Source: Polyangiaceae bacterium
GTDB lineage: Bacteria; Myxococcota_A; Polyangia; Polyangiales; Polyangiaceae
Assembly: GCA_020633205.1 (NCBI GenBank)
Contig: JACKEB010000021.1
Span: 62,001 to 126,000, forward strand
Length of the DNA: 64,000 nucleotides
Direction of reading: 5' to 3'
Shown here in pieces: positions 52,551 through 60,671 of the stretch (positions are counted from its first letter, which is position 1; the number at the start of each line of letters is the position of its first letter). A program made the position numbers and the translations under genes. The notes beneath the pieces are model-generated. The model saw only the letters and a list, made by a program, of their open reading frames with translations, did no database searches and was not told where the DNA came from.

Positions 52551-53228
52551 GTGACTCAGTCTCCTGCCAAGGCGCGCGCGTTGCCGCGCATCACCGACGC
52601 GAAGTTCGTCGCCGGTGCGACCCATGAGAGCCAACTGCCGCCTCCGACGGGCATCGAGATCGCGTTCGCCGGGCGCTCGAACGTCGGCAAGAGCAGCCTG
52701 ATGAATCACCTGATGGGGCGCAGGAACCTGGTGCGCACGAGCTCCACCCCGGGTTGCACGCGTCAGCTTTCGTTCTTCGAGGTGGGATTCACCGATCAGT
52801 CGCTGGTGACGCTGGTGGACTTGCCTGGGTACGGCTACGCGCGGCGCTCCAAGACCGAGCGCAAGCTTTGGGCGGAGCTGATCGAAGGTTACTTGCTTGC
52901 GCGCCCGACGCTCGCGGTGGTCTGCCTGCTGATCGATTTCCGTCGCGGCCTCGAGCCGGACGACGAGGATCTACTGAAGATGCTCGCTGAAGAACCGCGC
53001 GTCGCTCGACCGAAGCTCCAGACGCTGGTGGTCGCCACCAAGCTGGACAAGGTGGCGCAGGCGCAGCGCAAGCCCGCCATGCTCAAGGTGGGCAAGGCCG
53101 CTGGGCGCAAGGTGCTGCCGTTCTCCGTGAAAGATCAGGAGATGGCAGACGGGCTGTGGGCGGAGCTGAGGCGCCGCACCGGCCTTGGTATCCCTACGGA
53201 ACCGAGCCTACCTCATCCAACCCCTTGA
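52551..53228 (+). CDS. engB: Ribosome biogenesis GTP-binding protein EngB (YsxC)
   Basis: 225 residues. EngB is an essential GTPase for 50S assembly. GTP motifs are in order: G1 GRSNVGKSS, G2 region TSSTPGCT, G3 DLPGYGYA, G4 TKLDK. The GTG at 52551 is used as start. Its last 35 bases overlap the 3' end of the convergent gene. Confidence 0.95.
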   Translation: MTQSPAKARALPRITDAKFVAGATHESQLPPPTGIEIAFAGRSNVGKSSLMNHLMGRRNLVRTSSTPGCTRQLSFFEVGFTDQSLVTLVDLPGYGYARRSKTERKLWAELIEGYLLARPTLAVVCLLIDFRRGLEPDDEDLLKMLAEEPRVARPKLQTLVVATKLDKVAQAQRKPAMLKVGKAAGRKVLPFSVKDQEMADGLWAELRRRTGLGIPTEPSLPHPTP

Positions 53229-53976
53229 TCTCGCGCTCGCAGTCGCCATACAGACTGAAGCGGTGGCGGGTGCCTGGAATGCGGAAGCGCCAGGCAGGGC
53301 CGGCCTTTGCGCGGTAGTACTCGAGCTGCGCTGACTTATCCTTGGGGATATTATTCGCGACGGCGTGTGCCCAGACTTCTTTCGGGCCACAGCGCGGCTC
53401 GGGCAGCGGCTCGAAGCCCTTCGAGGAGCACGAGTACTTGGTCTCGTCTTCCTCTTCCTGCAGGCCCTCCGGCTTGACCTTCACCACCTGCTTGCCGCAG
53501 TAGGGGCGATTCGGGCGGCCTTCGGGGTCACGCGGGGGCTGCGGTCCCTCGCCAGGGCGGCTCTGAAACACGAAGCGGACTTCGGAGCCCTTCTCGGTGA
53601 TGTCCACCGTGCCGTCGCTCTTCACGCCGCGCAGCACGATCCCGCGCAGCACCTCGCGTGGGGTACGCTTGCGAGCTGCGGGAAGGGTGGCGACGGCGTC
53701 CACGGCTTTGGGAAAGCCCACCGCGGCGCTGGGATCCGGCTCGGCGGGAGGCTCCGCGGGCACGGGTGTGTTCTTCCACTTCGCCCACCACGCGAGGCAC
53801 AGCGTGGCCAGGAAGGTGACGAAGACGATCAGCATCCCACGCACGCGGTCCTTGCGACCTTCCGGAGTGAGCTTGGGCGGCTCCTCGGCCGCCGCTGGCG
53901 GGGCTGGGGCCGCGGGCGGCGCGGGAGACGGCGCGGGGGCGTTGGGGGAGACGCTGGTCGGATCCTCAGCTGACAT
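53194..53976 (-). CDS. Single-pass membrane protein, unknown
   Basis: 260 residues. A Pro/Ala-rich cytoplasmic N-terminus of about 45 residues (SPNAPAPSPAPPAAPAP) precedes one membrane helix (MLIVFVTFLATLCLAWWAKW). The exported part of some 190 residues has a folded domain with four or five cysteines (PYCGKQVVKV, YSCSSKGFEPLPEPRCGP, LYGDCEREI), probably disulfide-bonded. Unrecognised. The convergent overlap with engB is unusual but small. Confidence 0.78.
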   Translation of the reverse strand: MSAEDPTSVSPNAPAPSPAPPAAPAPPAAAEEPPKLTPEGRKDRVRGMLIVFVTFLATLCLAWWAKWKNTPVPAEPPAEPDPSAAVGFPKAVDAVATLPAARKRTPREVLRGIVLRGVKSDGTVDITEKGSEVRFVFQSRPGEGPQPPRDPEGRPNRPYCGKQVVKVKPEGLQEEEDETKYSCSSKGFEPLPEPRCGPKEVWAHAVANNIPKDKSAQLEYYRAKAGPAWRFRIPGTRHRFSLYGDCEREIKGLDEVGSVP

Positions 53977-54114
53977 CGGCCGCGGTCTATATCACGGGGC
54001 GCCCGTGCGTCCCCCTTGCGCGTCGATTTTCTGCAGAGAGTGGATTGCCCAAGCTCGGAATCGAGGCTATGAAGCTCGTCCTCCTTTGGGAGGCTTGCGG
54101 AGTTCGCTCCGCTC

Positions 54115-54186
54115 GGGCGCATAACTCAGCGGTAGAGTGCAACCTTCACACGGTTGAAGTCACAGGTTCAAATCCTGTTGCGCCCA
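54115..54186 (+). tRNA. tRNA-Val (anticodon CAC)
   Basis: 72 bases with a full cloverleaf: acceptor GGGCGCA/TGCGCCC, D-stem ACTC/GAGT, anticodon stem CAACC/GGTTG around loop TTCACAC (anticodon CAC, valine GUG), T-arm ACAGG-TTCAAAT-CCTGT, discriminator A. The CCA end is not encoded. Confidence 0.95.
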
Positions 54187-54195
54187 CTCGATCCA

Positions 54196-54228
54196 GGGCG
54201 AGGTCTGCTTAAGGGACCTTGCCCTTTT
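54196..54228 (+). terminator. Intrinsic terminator of tRNA-Val
   Basis: Stem GGGCGAGGTC/GACCTTGCCC (one G-T wobble) with a 9-base loop, followed by TTTT, nine bases after the tRNA end. Canonical Rho-independent shape. Confidence 0.8.
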
Positions 54229-54273
54229 CGCGTTTGTGGCTCTCGTCGATTCTTTTCAGCGCGGGCGCCCGCA

Positions 54274-54561
54274 GGCCCGCGCTGGGCTTTGGCTCGCCGG
54301 GGGCTCGCGTCGCGTTCGCTCGCTAGGTTGTGTCGAGCTTGCTGGGGCTTCAGCGACTCCAAGTGACTTGAGGACGGCCCGCGCTGGGCTTTGGCTCGCC
54401 CTTCGGGCTTCGCGTCGCGTTCGTGGGTTGGGTTGTGTCGAGGCTGCTGGGGCTTCAGCGACTTCAAGTGACTTGAGGATCGCTGCGCGCTTCGCGCGTT
54501 CGCTCTGTGGCTTGCGGTTCCAAGTGCCTTGAAGATCGCTGCGCGCTTTCGCGCGTTCGCT
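54274..54561. repeat. Imperfect tandem repeat tract after tRNA-Val
   Basis: Two units of about 101-104 bases (54274-54374 and 54376-54479) share GCCCGCGCTGGGCTTTGGC, GCGTCGCGTTCG and GGGGCTTCAGCGACT. A shorter sub-unit around AAGTGACTTGAGGA and TCGCTGCGCGC follows, at about 54466-54508 and 54521-54561. Its role is unknown; it is non-coding in all frames. Confidence 0.7.
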
Positions 54562-54779
54562 GTTGGGGGTGGGTCGTGGCCGGTGCTGAGGTGAGTCCAG
54601 ATTGGCGGGCGGTCCCTGCTTGCGCTCCGCTCGGAGCTGAATGCGAGCAGTGAGGCGTCGGCGATGACCGCACGATTCTGCGCAGGTTTGCGTCGATGAG
54701 CGCGCGTTTCCGCCGGGTCGCCGAGGCGGACAGAGATTGGGCGTTGCTACGGACTGAATCCGTCCCTAGTGGTTCAGGC
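54562..54779. other. Rest of the gap before the Cys-rich lipoprotein gene
   Basis: I see no gene, hairpin or clear promoter box here. An open frame runs from about 54696 into the lipoprotein gene but starts in sequence without coding character. Confidence 0.6.
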
Positions 54780-55559
54780 ATGATCTTTCGTCAGGCCTTT
54801 GGATTGGGTGTTCTTGTGGCTTTCGTTGCACTCGCCTCTGGGGGGTGCGACCTGTCGGATCCGCCATCGGGATCGGAGTCGGAGTCGCAGGGACAAGCGC
54901 GAGCGATCGAAGACTCCTTTGCAACTGACTTCGCCAAGGGGCTGTGCGCGGGCTACCAGCAGTGCGCGTGTGACGACCTCGTGGGGGCTGGGGACGCGCC
55001 GTTTGCGGACCAAGCTGCGTGCGAAGCGCAGATGACCACGAGGATTCAAGACTGGCAAGCGGATGAAGTTGCCTCGGGGAAACACTTTAACGCTGAATGT
55101 GCCGTTCAGCGCCTCGTTCGCTTCGCCGGCGACGTTTGCCATGATGAGGCGCGGCCCGACACGACCTGTGGGGAGTGCGACGTTTACGCTGGCACGTTCG
55201 GGCTAGGTGCGGCCTGCCTACCGGGAGGATGTGAGAGTGGCCTCAAGTGCGTAGCAGGTGTTTGCGTCGAGCCGTGTCGACCTTTGCTCATGGGGGAGGG
55301 CTGCCTCCCATCGGTGAACCAATGTCAGACGGGGCTGCGCTGCAGCAATGACGGCAAATGTGTCGACGCAGCCAAGGAAGGGGAATCTTGTGGGGAAGGG
55401 ACACCGTGTGGGCAAGGTCTCATCTGCCTGGACGGAGCTTGCGTGCTGGCGGCGCTTCCCGGCGAGGTGTGTGGGGAACGCCCGTGCGCGTTCTCGCCCT
55501 GCGTGGACGGCGTCTGCTCAGAGTTTTCCGCCATCCCCCGCGTCTGCGGTCTCCACTAG
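54780..55559 (+). CDS. Cys-rich lipoprotein, paralogue 1
   Basis: 259 residues, from the ATG giving MIFRQAFGLGVLVAFVAL and lipobox SGGC. The mature part shows ATDFAKGLCAGYQQCACDD, DFADQAACEAQ-like spacing (PFADQAACEAQMTT), CAVQRLVRFAGDVCHDE, then many Cys-rich EGF-like or dickkopf-like units (CLPGGCESGLKCVAGVC, CQTGLRCSNDGKC). These occur in other Myxococcota surface proteins. Function unknown. A clear paralogue lies at 60672-61436. Confidence 0.82.
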   Translation: MIFRQAFGLGVLVAFVALASGGCDLSDPPSGSESESQGQARAIEDSFATDFAKGLCAGYQQCACDDLVGAGDAPFADQAACEAQMTTRIQDWQADEVASGKHFNAECAVQRLVRFAGDVCHDEARPDTTCGECDVYAGTFGLGAACLPGGCESGLKCVAGVCVEPCRPLLMGEGCLPSVNQCQTGLRCSNDGKCVDAAKEGESCGEGTPCGQGLICLDGACVLAALPGEVCGERPCAFSPCVDGVCSEFSAIPRVCGLH

Positions 55560-55603
55560 CCTGGCGGGCAGGCGCGTTCCCGCGCGCCGGCCGCGCCACC
55601 AGT

Positions 55604-56176
55604 CTAGTGACCTTCGTCGGGTAGCTCGACGAACTTGAGCGAGCGGTCATAGCGGCTGCTCACTCGCACCAGGAACAGCGCCGGGTAGCGCGGATCGGAA
55701 CGCTTCACCTCTCCCCCACACGAGTACTCGACGCCCGCTGGCGTGCGGCCGCCCCAGTCGAGGTTGAGGGTGCCTTCCCCTTTTGCCAGCTCTTCTATCA
55801 CTTGAGCCAGGCGCTTGATGGACGCAGCTGGCGCGCCTGGGTCCGCTGTGAACTTGGCGGAGTTGTCTTTCGCAATCCGGAGAACGCCCAGCACCACGCC
55901 TTTTTCCTCGATGCGGCGGGTGAGTGGGACCTTGAGGGTCTCGTATGTGGGCGGGGTGTCGCACAGCTCGTCGCGCTTCCCGCTGGCAGGGGGCGCCGCC
56001 GGCGCAGCGCTTGCTGCTTCAGACGCGGTATTTGCTGCTTCAGACGCCGTCGCGCCCTTCCCCGCAGTCGTTTCCGCGTCGTGACAACCGCTGATGGCCG
56101 CGAGCCCCAGGATGATGAGTAGCGCGTGGTGCGTCCTCGCAGCCCTGGAAGGCACTCCTCGATCGCTCTGATCCAT
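55604..56176 (-). CDS. Lipoprotein, unknown
   Basis: 190 residues. Signal peptide with lipobox ISGC, then an Ala/Ser/Glu-rich linker (ATASEAANTASEAASAAP), then a folded beta-rich part (YETLKVPLTRRIEEKGVVLG, GEGTLNLDWGGRTPAGVEYS). No family recognised. Its 3' end is 44 bases from the convergent paralogue 1 gene. Confidence 0.72.
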   Translation of the reverse strand: MDQSDRGVPSRAARTHHALLIILGLAAISGCHDAETTAGKGATASEAANTASEAASAAPAAPPASGKRDELCDTPPTYETLKVPLTRRIEEKGVVLGVLRIAKDNSAKFTADPGAPAASIKRLAQVIEELAKGEGTLNLDWGGRTPAGVEYSCGGEVKRSDPRYPALFLVRVSSRYDRSLKFVELPDEGH

Positions 56177-56251
56177 GGGTGCGATACTACGCGCGGGGCG
56201 TGGGTCGGATCTGAAATTTCGTCCGACTCATCGCGCGCCGTGCCCCGGGTG

Positions 56252-56704
56252 CTAGCGCGCTGGCTCGTGGCTCCCATCGGTCGCTTGTGGCCGAGCAGGG
56301 AACCACAGCGGACCCACTGCCAAGAGCAAGACCAGCACGTTGAAGAGCGCGTTGGAGGCGTTGCCCGAGGCGATCGAGCCGGACGAGTCTAGGCAGAACC
56401 AACACACCAGCCCAGAAACGACGATTTTCCGGACGGATTCTGGTGCCAGGTCATACAGGCGCTCAGACAACATCCAGATGGTTACGCCCCAGCCGAGCAG
56501 AAAGCCGCCGGTCAGTGCGGAGAGGAAGCGCGTGTCCGGGCTGGTCCAAGTCGTGGCGCCGTCGACCGGCCAGCTCAAGAGGTCCATGCTGAAGCGCGCC
56601 GGTTCCGCGGTGCCCGGCATCGTGCCGAGGAAGAACACCGGTGCGAACGAACCAACGACAATCGCCGCGACCTTGAGCCAGAGTTTGTGAGTTCTTTGGG
56701 TCAT
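56252..56704 (-). CDS. Four-helix membrane protein, unknown
   Basis: 150 residues from the ATG at 56704, chosen for AGGAG five bases upstream; 35 upstream codons are not needed. Four membrane helices at about 10-27, 55-76, 85-105 and 112-135 (LWLKVAAIVVGSFAPVFFLG, FLSALTGGFLLGWGVTIWML). I do not recognise the family with certainty. Confidence 0.75.
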   Translation of the reverse strand: MTQRTHKLWLKVAAIVVGSFAPVFFLGTMPGTAEPARFSMDLLSWPVDGATTWTSPDTRFLSALTGGFLLGWGVTIWMLSERLYDLAPESVRKIVVSGLVCWFCLDSSGSIASGNASNALFNVLVLLLAVGPLWFPARPQATDGSHEPAR

Positions 56705-56971
56705 GAGAGCTCCTGTTTGGTTGATGCCTGGGAGCTTGGGCGGTGAGGCGCCGTGCTCAATGACCTGCGAGGTAAAGTTCTGCGCGCTGCGGCCTTCCGC
56801 GCCCAGCATGGTGTGGGAACCTCAAATTGCCGCGAGGAAAGGATGGTCGGTGTCGAGCCCTCTCTCAGTCCGTTGGGGACGATCTGACGATCGCTCATGA
56901 TTTCTGGCTGCCGGGACAATCCCTCATGGGAAATCGTTGCCGCGGTGGGGGTTGCTCCCTAACATCAGGCG

Positions 56972-57940
56972 ATGGCTTTGAAAACTTGGGTGTGGCTTGG
57001 TGCGCTCGCGCTGCTGGGGTGTTCCAGTGACGGTGAGGGAAGCGGCGGCTCGGGGGCGTCCGGCGGCGGTGGCGGAGCGTCTGGCGGAGCTGCTTCGGGT
57101 GGCGCTGCTTCAGGCGGCGCGGCGACCGGTGGCACTGCGTCGGGGGGCGCAGCAGCGGGAGGCGCAACGACCGGCGGTGCAGCGGCAGGTGGCGCCGGAA
57201 ACTCAGGCGGCGCCGGAAACTCAGGCGGCGCCGGAGCTCAAGGGGGCGCCTCGGGGGCGGGCAGCGGAGGTAGCGCTGGCGGGACCGGTGCACCGCTGAA
57301 GATTGTGGTGCTTGGGTCTTCGACGGCGGCAGCCAAGAACCTCGATCAGACCGCTTATGGAGGGGACCCGAGCTACAAAGGCTGGGTGGCGCTCTACACC
57401 GATGCCTTGACTGCAGCGCGGCCAGGCTCCCAGGTCGTGAGCTTCGCCCTGGCGGGAGCGTCCACCTACGATGCGCTGCCCACGGGGACGCCCAACACCG
57501 CGAATCGGCCCCCGGTGGATCCGCAGAGAAACATCACGCGTGCTCTGGCCGAGAGTCCCGACGCCATCATCGCCAACTATCCGTCCGGTGGAAACCTGGA
57601 GGTCGGCGGTTACAGCGCGAAGGAAATCGTCGACAACCTTCACACCATCGCAAACGCCGCACAGGCTGCGAACATCCCGATCTGGATCTCGACGTCCCAG
57701 CCGCGCAACTTGCAGACCACCACCATGGAGACGATCGCCCTCTCGCGGTCGCTTAGCTTGGCGGTGCTGAGTGACTTCGGTTCGCGAGCCTTGGACTTCT
57801 GGACGCCGCTCACGAATAGCGACGGCACCGCGAACACGCAGTATCAGCTGACCGACGGAGTGCACCCGAATCAGCAGGGGCATCAGCTGCTGTTTCAAGT
57901 CGTGCAGTCCGCCGATCTGCCGGGTGTGGTGGCGCCGTAG
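56972..57940 (+). CDS. SGNH/GDSL-hydrolase lipoprotein with Gly-rich linker
   Basis: 322 residues. Lipobox LLGC, then about 90 residues of Gly/Ala/Ser linker. The hydrolase has Ser in VVLGSSTAAAKNLD, a candidate block III around IIANYPSGGN, and DGVHPNQQGH with the Asp-His pair. GDSL enzymes remove acyl or acetyl groups from lipids or polysaccharides. The linker resembles those of the GH114 and esterase lipoproteins in the window, suggesting they share a display mode. Confidence 0.85.
   Translation: MALKTWVWLGALALLGCSSDGEGSGGSGASGGGGGASGGAASGGAASGGAATGGTASGGAAAGGATTGGAAAGGAGNSGGAGNSGGAGAQGGASGAGSGGSAGGTGAPLKIVVLGSSTAAAKNLDQTAYGGDPSYKGWVALYTDALTAARPGSQVVSFALAGASTYDALPTGTPNTANRPPVDPQRNITRALAESPDAIIANYPSGGNLEVGGYSAKEIVDNLHTIANAAQAANIPIWISTSQPRNLQTTTMETIALSRSLSLAVLSDFGSRALDFWTPLTNSDGTANTQYQLTDGVHPNQQGHQLLFQVVQSADLPGVVAP
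57191..57226 (+). repeat. 18-bp direct repeat in Gly-rich linker
   Basis: Two identical units GGCGCCGGAAACTCAGGC (57191-57208 and 57209-57226) encode GAGNSG. A third partial unit follows. Confidence 0.85.
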
Positions 57941-57958
57941 AGCGTCGGGTTCGTCACC

Positions 57959-59101
57959 TCAAGGATGGGTGTAGCCGAGCATCCAACTATAGATGTCGTG
58001 ACCCGCGCTCAGGTCGTAGGTGCGGGTCCAGGAGTCGTGCTTGACACCGGGATAGATCGTCAGCTTGGCGTCCACCGGAGCAGGGGAGGTGCACGCCTGG
58101 AGGTTCGTCATCGGCTCGATTGAGCCGACAGGCTTGACCGTTGGGTCCATATCCCCGTGGAAAGCCCAGATCGGTACCTTGCCTAGGTCGCAGCCTGCTT
58201 TGTTCCAGGCGTTCCGCCCGTCGCCCGCGATCACGACGATCGCAGCGATTTGCTGATCGATGTAGTTCCCGAAGTAGTTCCAGCTGCCGATCGCTCCACA
58301 GCTGAGCCCAGTCAAATACACGCGCTTGGTATCGACCTTGTAGGCGCCGATCGCGAACGTGATGAAGTCGTGGATCTCATTTGCACTGGGGCAGTTGCCG
58401 TTGCCCGTGTGTTGCGCGGAGAGCACGATGAACGGGCGCGAGTTCGGCCACTGATCCTTGTCGATCAGCTTCGGCGGGCCGTTCCTGATCACCTTGTCCA
58501 GATCGGTAGCTCCGCCGTCGCCGTTCTCTCCGACGCCATGCCAGAAGACCATGAGCGGGTGCTTCGCCTGCGTGGCGTAGTTGGGGGGGAGGTACTCCCA
58601 GTAGCCATTACCCGCGTACTTCGTGCCCTTGGGGCGCTTCACGTGACGATCCGAGGAGGGGCCTGCGTTGTTGGCTCCTGCTGCGCCGGCGGTGCCTCCG
58701 CTTCCGGCGCTACCTGCCGCCCCAGCGCTTCCGCCGGCTCCAGCAGTTGCACCACCCGAACCGCCACTCGACGCACCCGCGCTGCCGCCCGCGGCAGCTC
58801 CCGCGTTGCCGCCGCTGCCGCCCGTCGCTCCGGCCCCCGAGCTGCCACCGCTGCTCGAGCTGCCACCGCCGCTCGAGCTTCCGCCGCTCGTCGAACCAGC
58901 GCTTCCGCCGCTCGTCGACCCTGCGTTTCCGCCGTTCGTCGACCCTGCGCTTCCCCCGCTAGCCCCACCGGTGCCTGCGGTTGCCCCGGTTCCACCGCTG
59001 GAGCCTCCGTCGCCGTCGTCGCCGCAACCCGTGAGCACCAAGAGGCTACTCAAGACCAGCGAACCTAGCAGGCCGCTCCTAGAAGCCGTCCGCTTCGTCA
59101 T
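57959..59101 (-). CDS. PHB-depolymerase-like esterase lipoprotein with Gly-rich linker
   Basis: 380 residues from the ATG at 59101 with GGGAG upstream; ATG 59116 is an alternative. Lipobox LTGC, then about 115 residues of Gly/Ser/Ala linker. The alpha/beta-hydrolase part has HPLMVFWHGVGENGDGG, nucleophile elbow TGLSCGAIGSW, acidic residue region FHGDMDPTVKP and His in PGVKHDSWTRT. Depolymerase and feruloyl-esterase-like proteins use this order. Here the elbow reads GLSCG instead of the usual GLSMGG. Surface esterase activity is likely; the polymer is unknown. Confidence 0.85.
   Translation of the reverse strand: MTKRTASRSGLLGSLVLSSLLVLTGCGDDGDGGSSGGTGATAGTGGASGGSAGSTNGGNAGSTSGGSAGSTSGGSSSGGGSSSSGGSSGAGATGGSGGNAGAAAGGSAGASSGGSGGATAGAGGSAGAAGSAGSGGTAGAAGANNAGPSSDRHVKRPKGTKYAGNGYWEYLPPNYATQAKHPLMVFWHGVGENGDGGATDLDKVIRNGPPKLIDKDQWPNSRPFIVLSAQHTGNGNCPSANEIHDFITFAIGAYKVDTKRVYLTGLSCGAIGSWNYFGNYIDQQIAAIVVIAGDGRNAWNKAGCDLGKVPIWAFHGDMDPTVKPVGSIEPMTNLQACTSPAPVDAKLTIYPGVKHDSWTRTYDLSAGHDIYSWMLGYTHP
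58878..58949 (-). repeat. 24-bp tandem repeat in Gly-rich linker
   Basis: Three units of 24 bases (58878-58901, 58902-58925, 58926-58949), read on the minus strand as a repeating S-T-S/N-G-G-S/N-A-G. They lie inside the esterase gene. Confidence 0.85.
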
Positions 59102-59249
59102 CCCCTGAACTCCCATACGGGAATGCTAGGCGCCGAGGCTGAAGAGCGGGGCGGGGTTAATCGCGCGGCGTGCGATTGTTGGCCGTGGCGTATCGCCGCG
59201 TTCTTCTACACTCGTTGGGATTCGCTCGGGTTTCTGTGGTTCCCCGGCC

Positions 59250-59693
59250 TCAGGGCTTGGACTTCGGGAGGCTGTACTCGAACTGCGCGCGGCTGTAGTC
59301 CGTGTCTTTGAAAATCTGCACGGAAAGTTTCTCACCGGTACTGCTGTCATAGCCAGAGTACAGGTCGTTGCGAAACGTTTCCCGCCAGCCCTCGCCCTCC
59401 AGGTGCTTGGTGATCTTGAGGTAGGCCTCAGCCTTGGTTCCTGGAACGTAAACGTTCGCCGCGTCGTAACGCCGAGATCCCTCGTCCACGTCCTTGCGGA
59501 TCCCGTTGGCGCAGAGGATCGCGTCGGGTGGCAACAAGTCAGCGTGTCCCGTCCAGTTCTCGGCGCGGGGCGTTCCTCGGCAGGGATCCCGCTTCTTGCA
59601 GCCGACGAGCCCGCTGCTCAGCAGCAGCGCAAAGGTAACGGTGAACGCTCGAAGTACTGTATCTGAAGTGCTGGCATGGGTAGTTCGGAACAC
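59250..59693 (-). CDS. Small lipoprotein, unknown
   Basis: 147 residues from the GTG at 59693, selected because AGGAGG lies four bases upstream; the frame remains open for 201 more codons without support. Signal peptide with lipobox LVGC. The mature part (HADLLPPDAILCANGIRKDV, YLKITKHLEGEGWRETF, LSVQIFKDTDYSRAQFEYSL) is a mixed alpha/beta domain. No family is recognised. Confidence 0.75.
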   Translation of the reverse strand: MFRTTHASTSDTVLRAFTVTFALLLSSGLVGCKKRDPCRGTPRAENWTGHADLLPPDAILCANGIRKDVDEGSRRYDAANVYVPGTKAEAYLKITKHLEGEGWRETFRNDLYSGYDSSTGEKLSVQIFKDTDYSRAQFEYSLPKSKP

Positions 59694-59793
59694 AAGACCT
59701 CCTTGGCGCAAGCTAACGCGCCTTAGGTACCCGGTTCGTTCGCAATTGTGAGAAGGCGACTCGCAGATTCGAGAACGGGCTATACTCCAAGGG

Positions 59794-60582
59794 ATGAGGT
59801 GTTTCGGCGGCTTGGTGGTGCTGCTCGGCGCGGTTGGGTGCGCCTCTCCCCCAAAAAAGCCGCCCGATCTGGCTGCAGATACCGAGCTCGCCTGTTCCCG
59901 CTCGGATGCCGCGGCTTGGACCCAGATCGTTTTCCGTACGGATGCATGGCGAAAACTGGCGACGCGCGCGGATGCCGGCGACGCAGCCGCGTTCGAGGAG
60001 ATCGCAGACCACATGGAGGCGGCGCTAGCTGCCGGGGACACGGCGTGCAACGCCTCCCGGGTCGAGCGCTTGCGGGAGACAGCAGTGCGCCTGCGTGACG
60101 CGCCTCGTCCCAGGCCTTCGCCAGTGCCCAAACCCAGCCAAACGGATCGAGATCCGGGTGAGGTGCGCGGGGACGATGACGGCGAAGTCGAGCCCACGTC
60201 GGAAGTCGGGTCGCCCTCGGAAGCCGCGCTCCCCTTGGAGGACGAGCCCGTTGAGCCCTCGGCAAAGCCACCAGGGAGCACCGCTCGGATCCCCACGGTT
60301 CGCCAGACCGATGGCCGTCTGGCGGTGTACAGGCGCGTGATGCGTCAGGCGCAGGCGCGTTTTCGGCGTTGCTACCAAGGCGCGCACAGCCGCCAGGAGA
60401 CGATCCAGGTCGCGGTGATCGAGTTCGTGATCGCGCCGGATGGCCACGTCGAGAAGACGAGCTTCGAAGGTGGGGCCGGCTACTTCGACCGCTGCATGGA
60501 CGCCACCTTCAAGAGCCTGCGTTTCCCTGAAGAAGCGGGGCGGCTGATCATCCGCTATCCGCTGACTGAGGTGCCGCACTGA
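59794..60582 (+). CDS. Lipoprotein with AgmX/PglI C-terminal domain
   Basis: 262 residues. Lipobox GAVGC, an N-terminal helical part, an acidic/Pro-rich linker, then about 90 residues matching the AgmX/PglI C-terminal (TonB-C-like) domain: YRRVMRQAQARFRRCYQG, IQVAVIEFVIAPDGHVEK, RCMDATFKSLRFPEEAGRLI. AgmX and PglI belong to myxobacterial gliding-motility machinery. That gives a lead, but the domain is also found in other envelope proteins. Confidence 0.83.
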   Translation: MRCFGGLVVLLGAVGCASPPKKPPDLAADTELACSRSDAAAWTQIVFRTDAWRKLATRADAGDAAAFEEIADHMEAALAAGDTACNASRVERLRETAVRLRDAPRPRPSPVPKPSQTDRDPGEVRGDDDGEVEPTSEVGSPSEAALPLEDEPVEPSAKPPGSTARIPTVRQTDGRLAVYRRVMRQAQARFRRCYQGAHSRQETIQVAVIEFVIAPDGHVEKTSFEGGAGYFDRCMDATFKSLRFPEEAGRLIIRYPLTEVPH

Positions 60583-60671
60583 AGGTCGCGTCGCCAGTGG
60601 TCGCAACGAATAGACCGCGCGGTCGCTCGAAGCCAGTCGACTCGCGGTGTCTCCTGAAGTATTGGGCTCGG

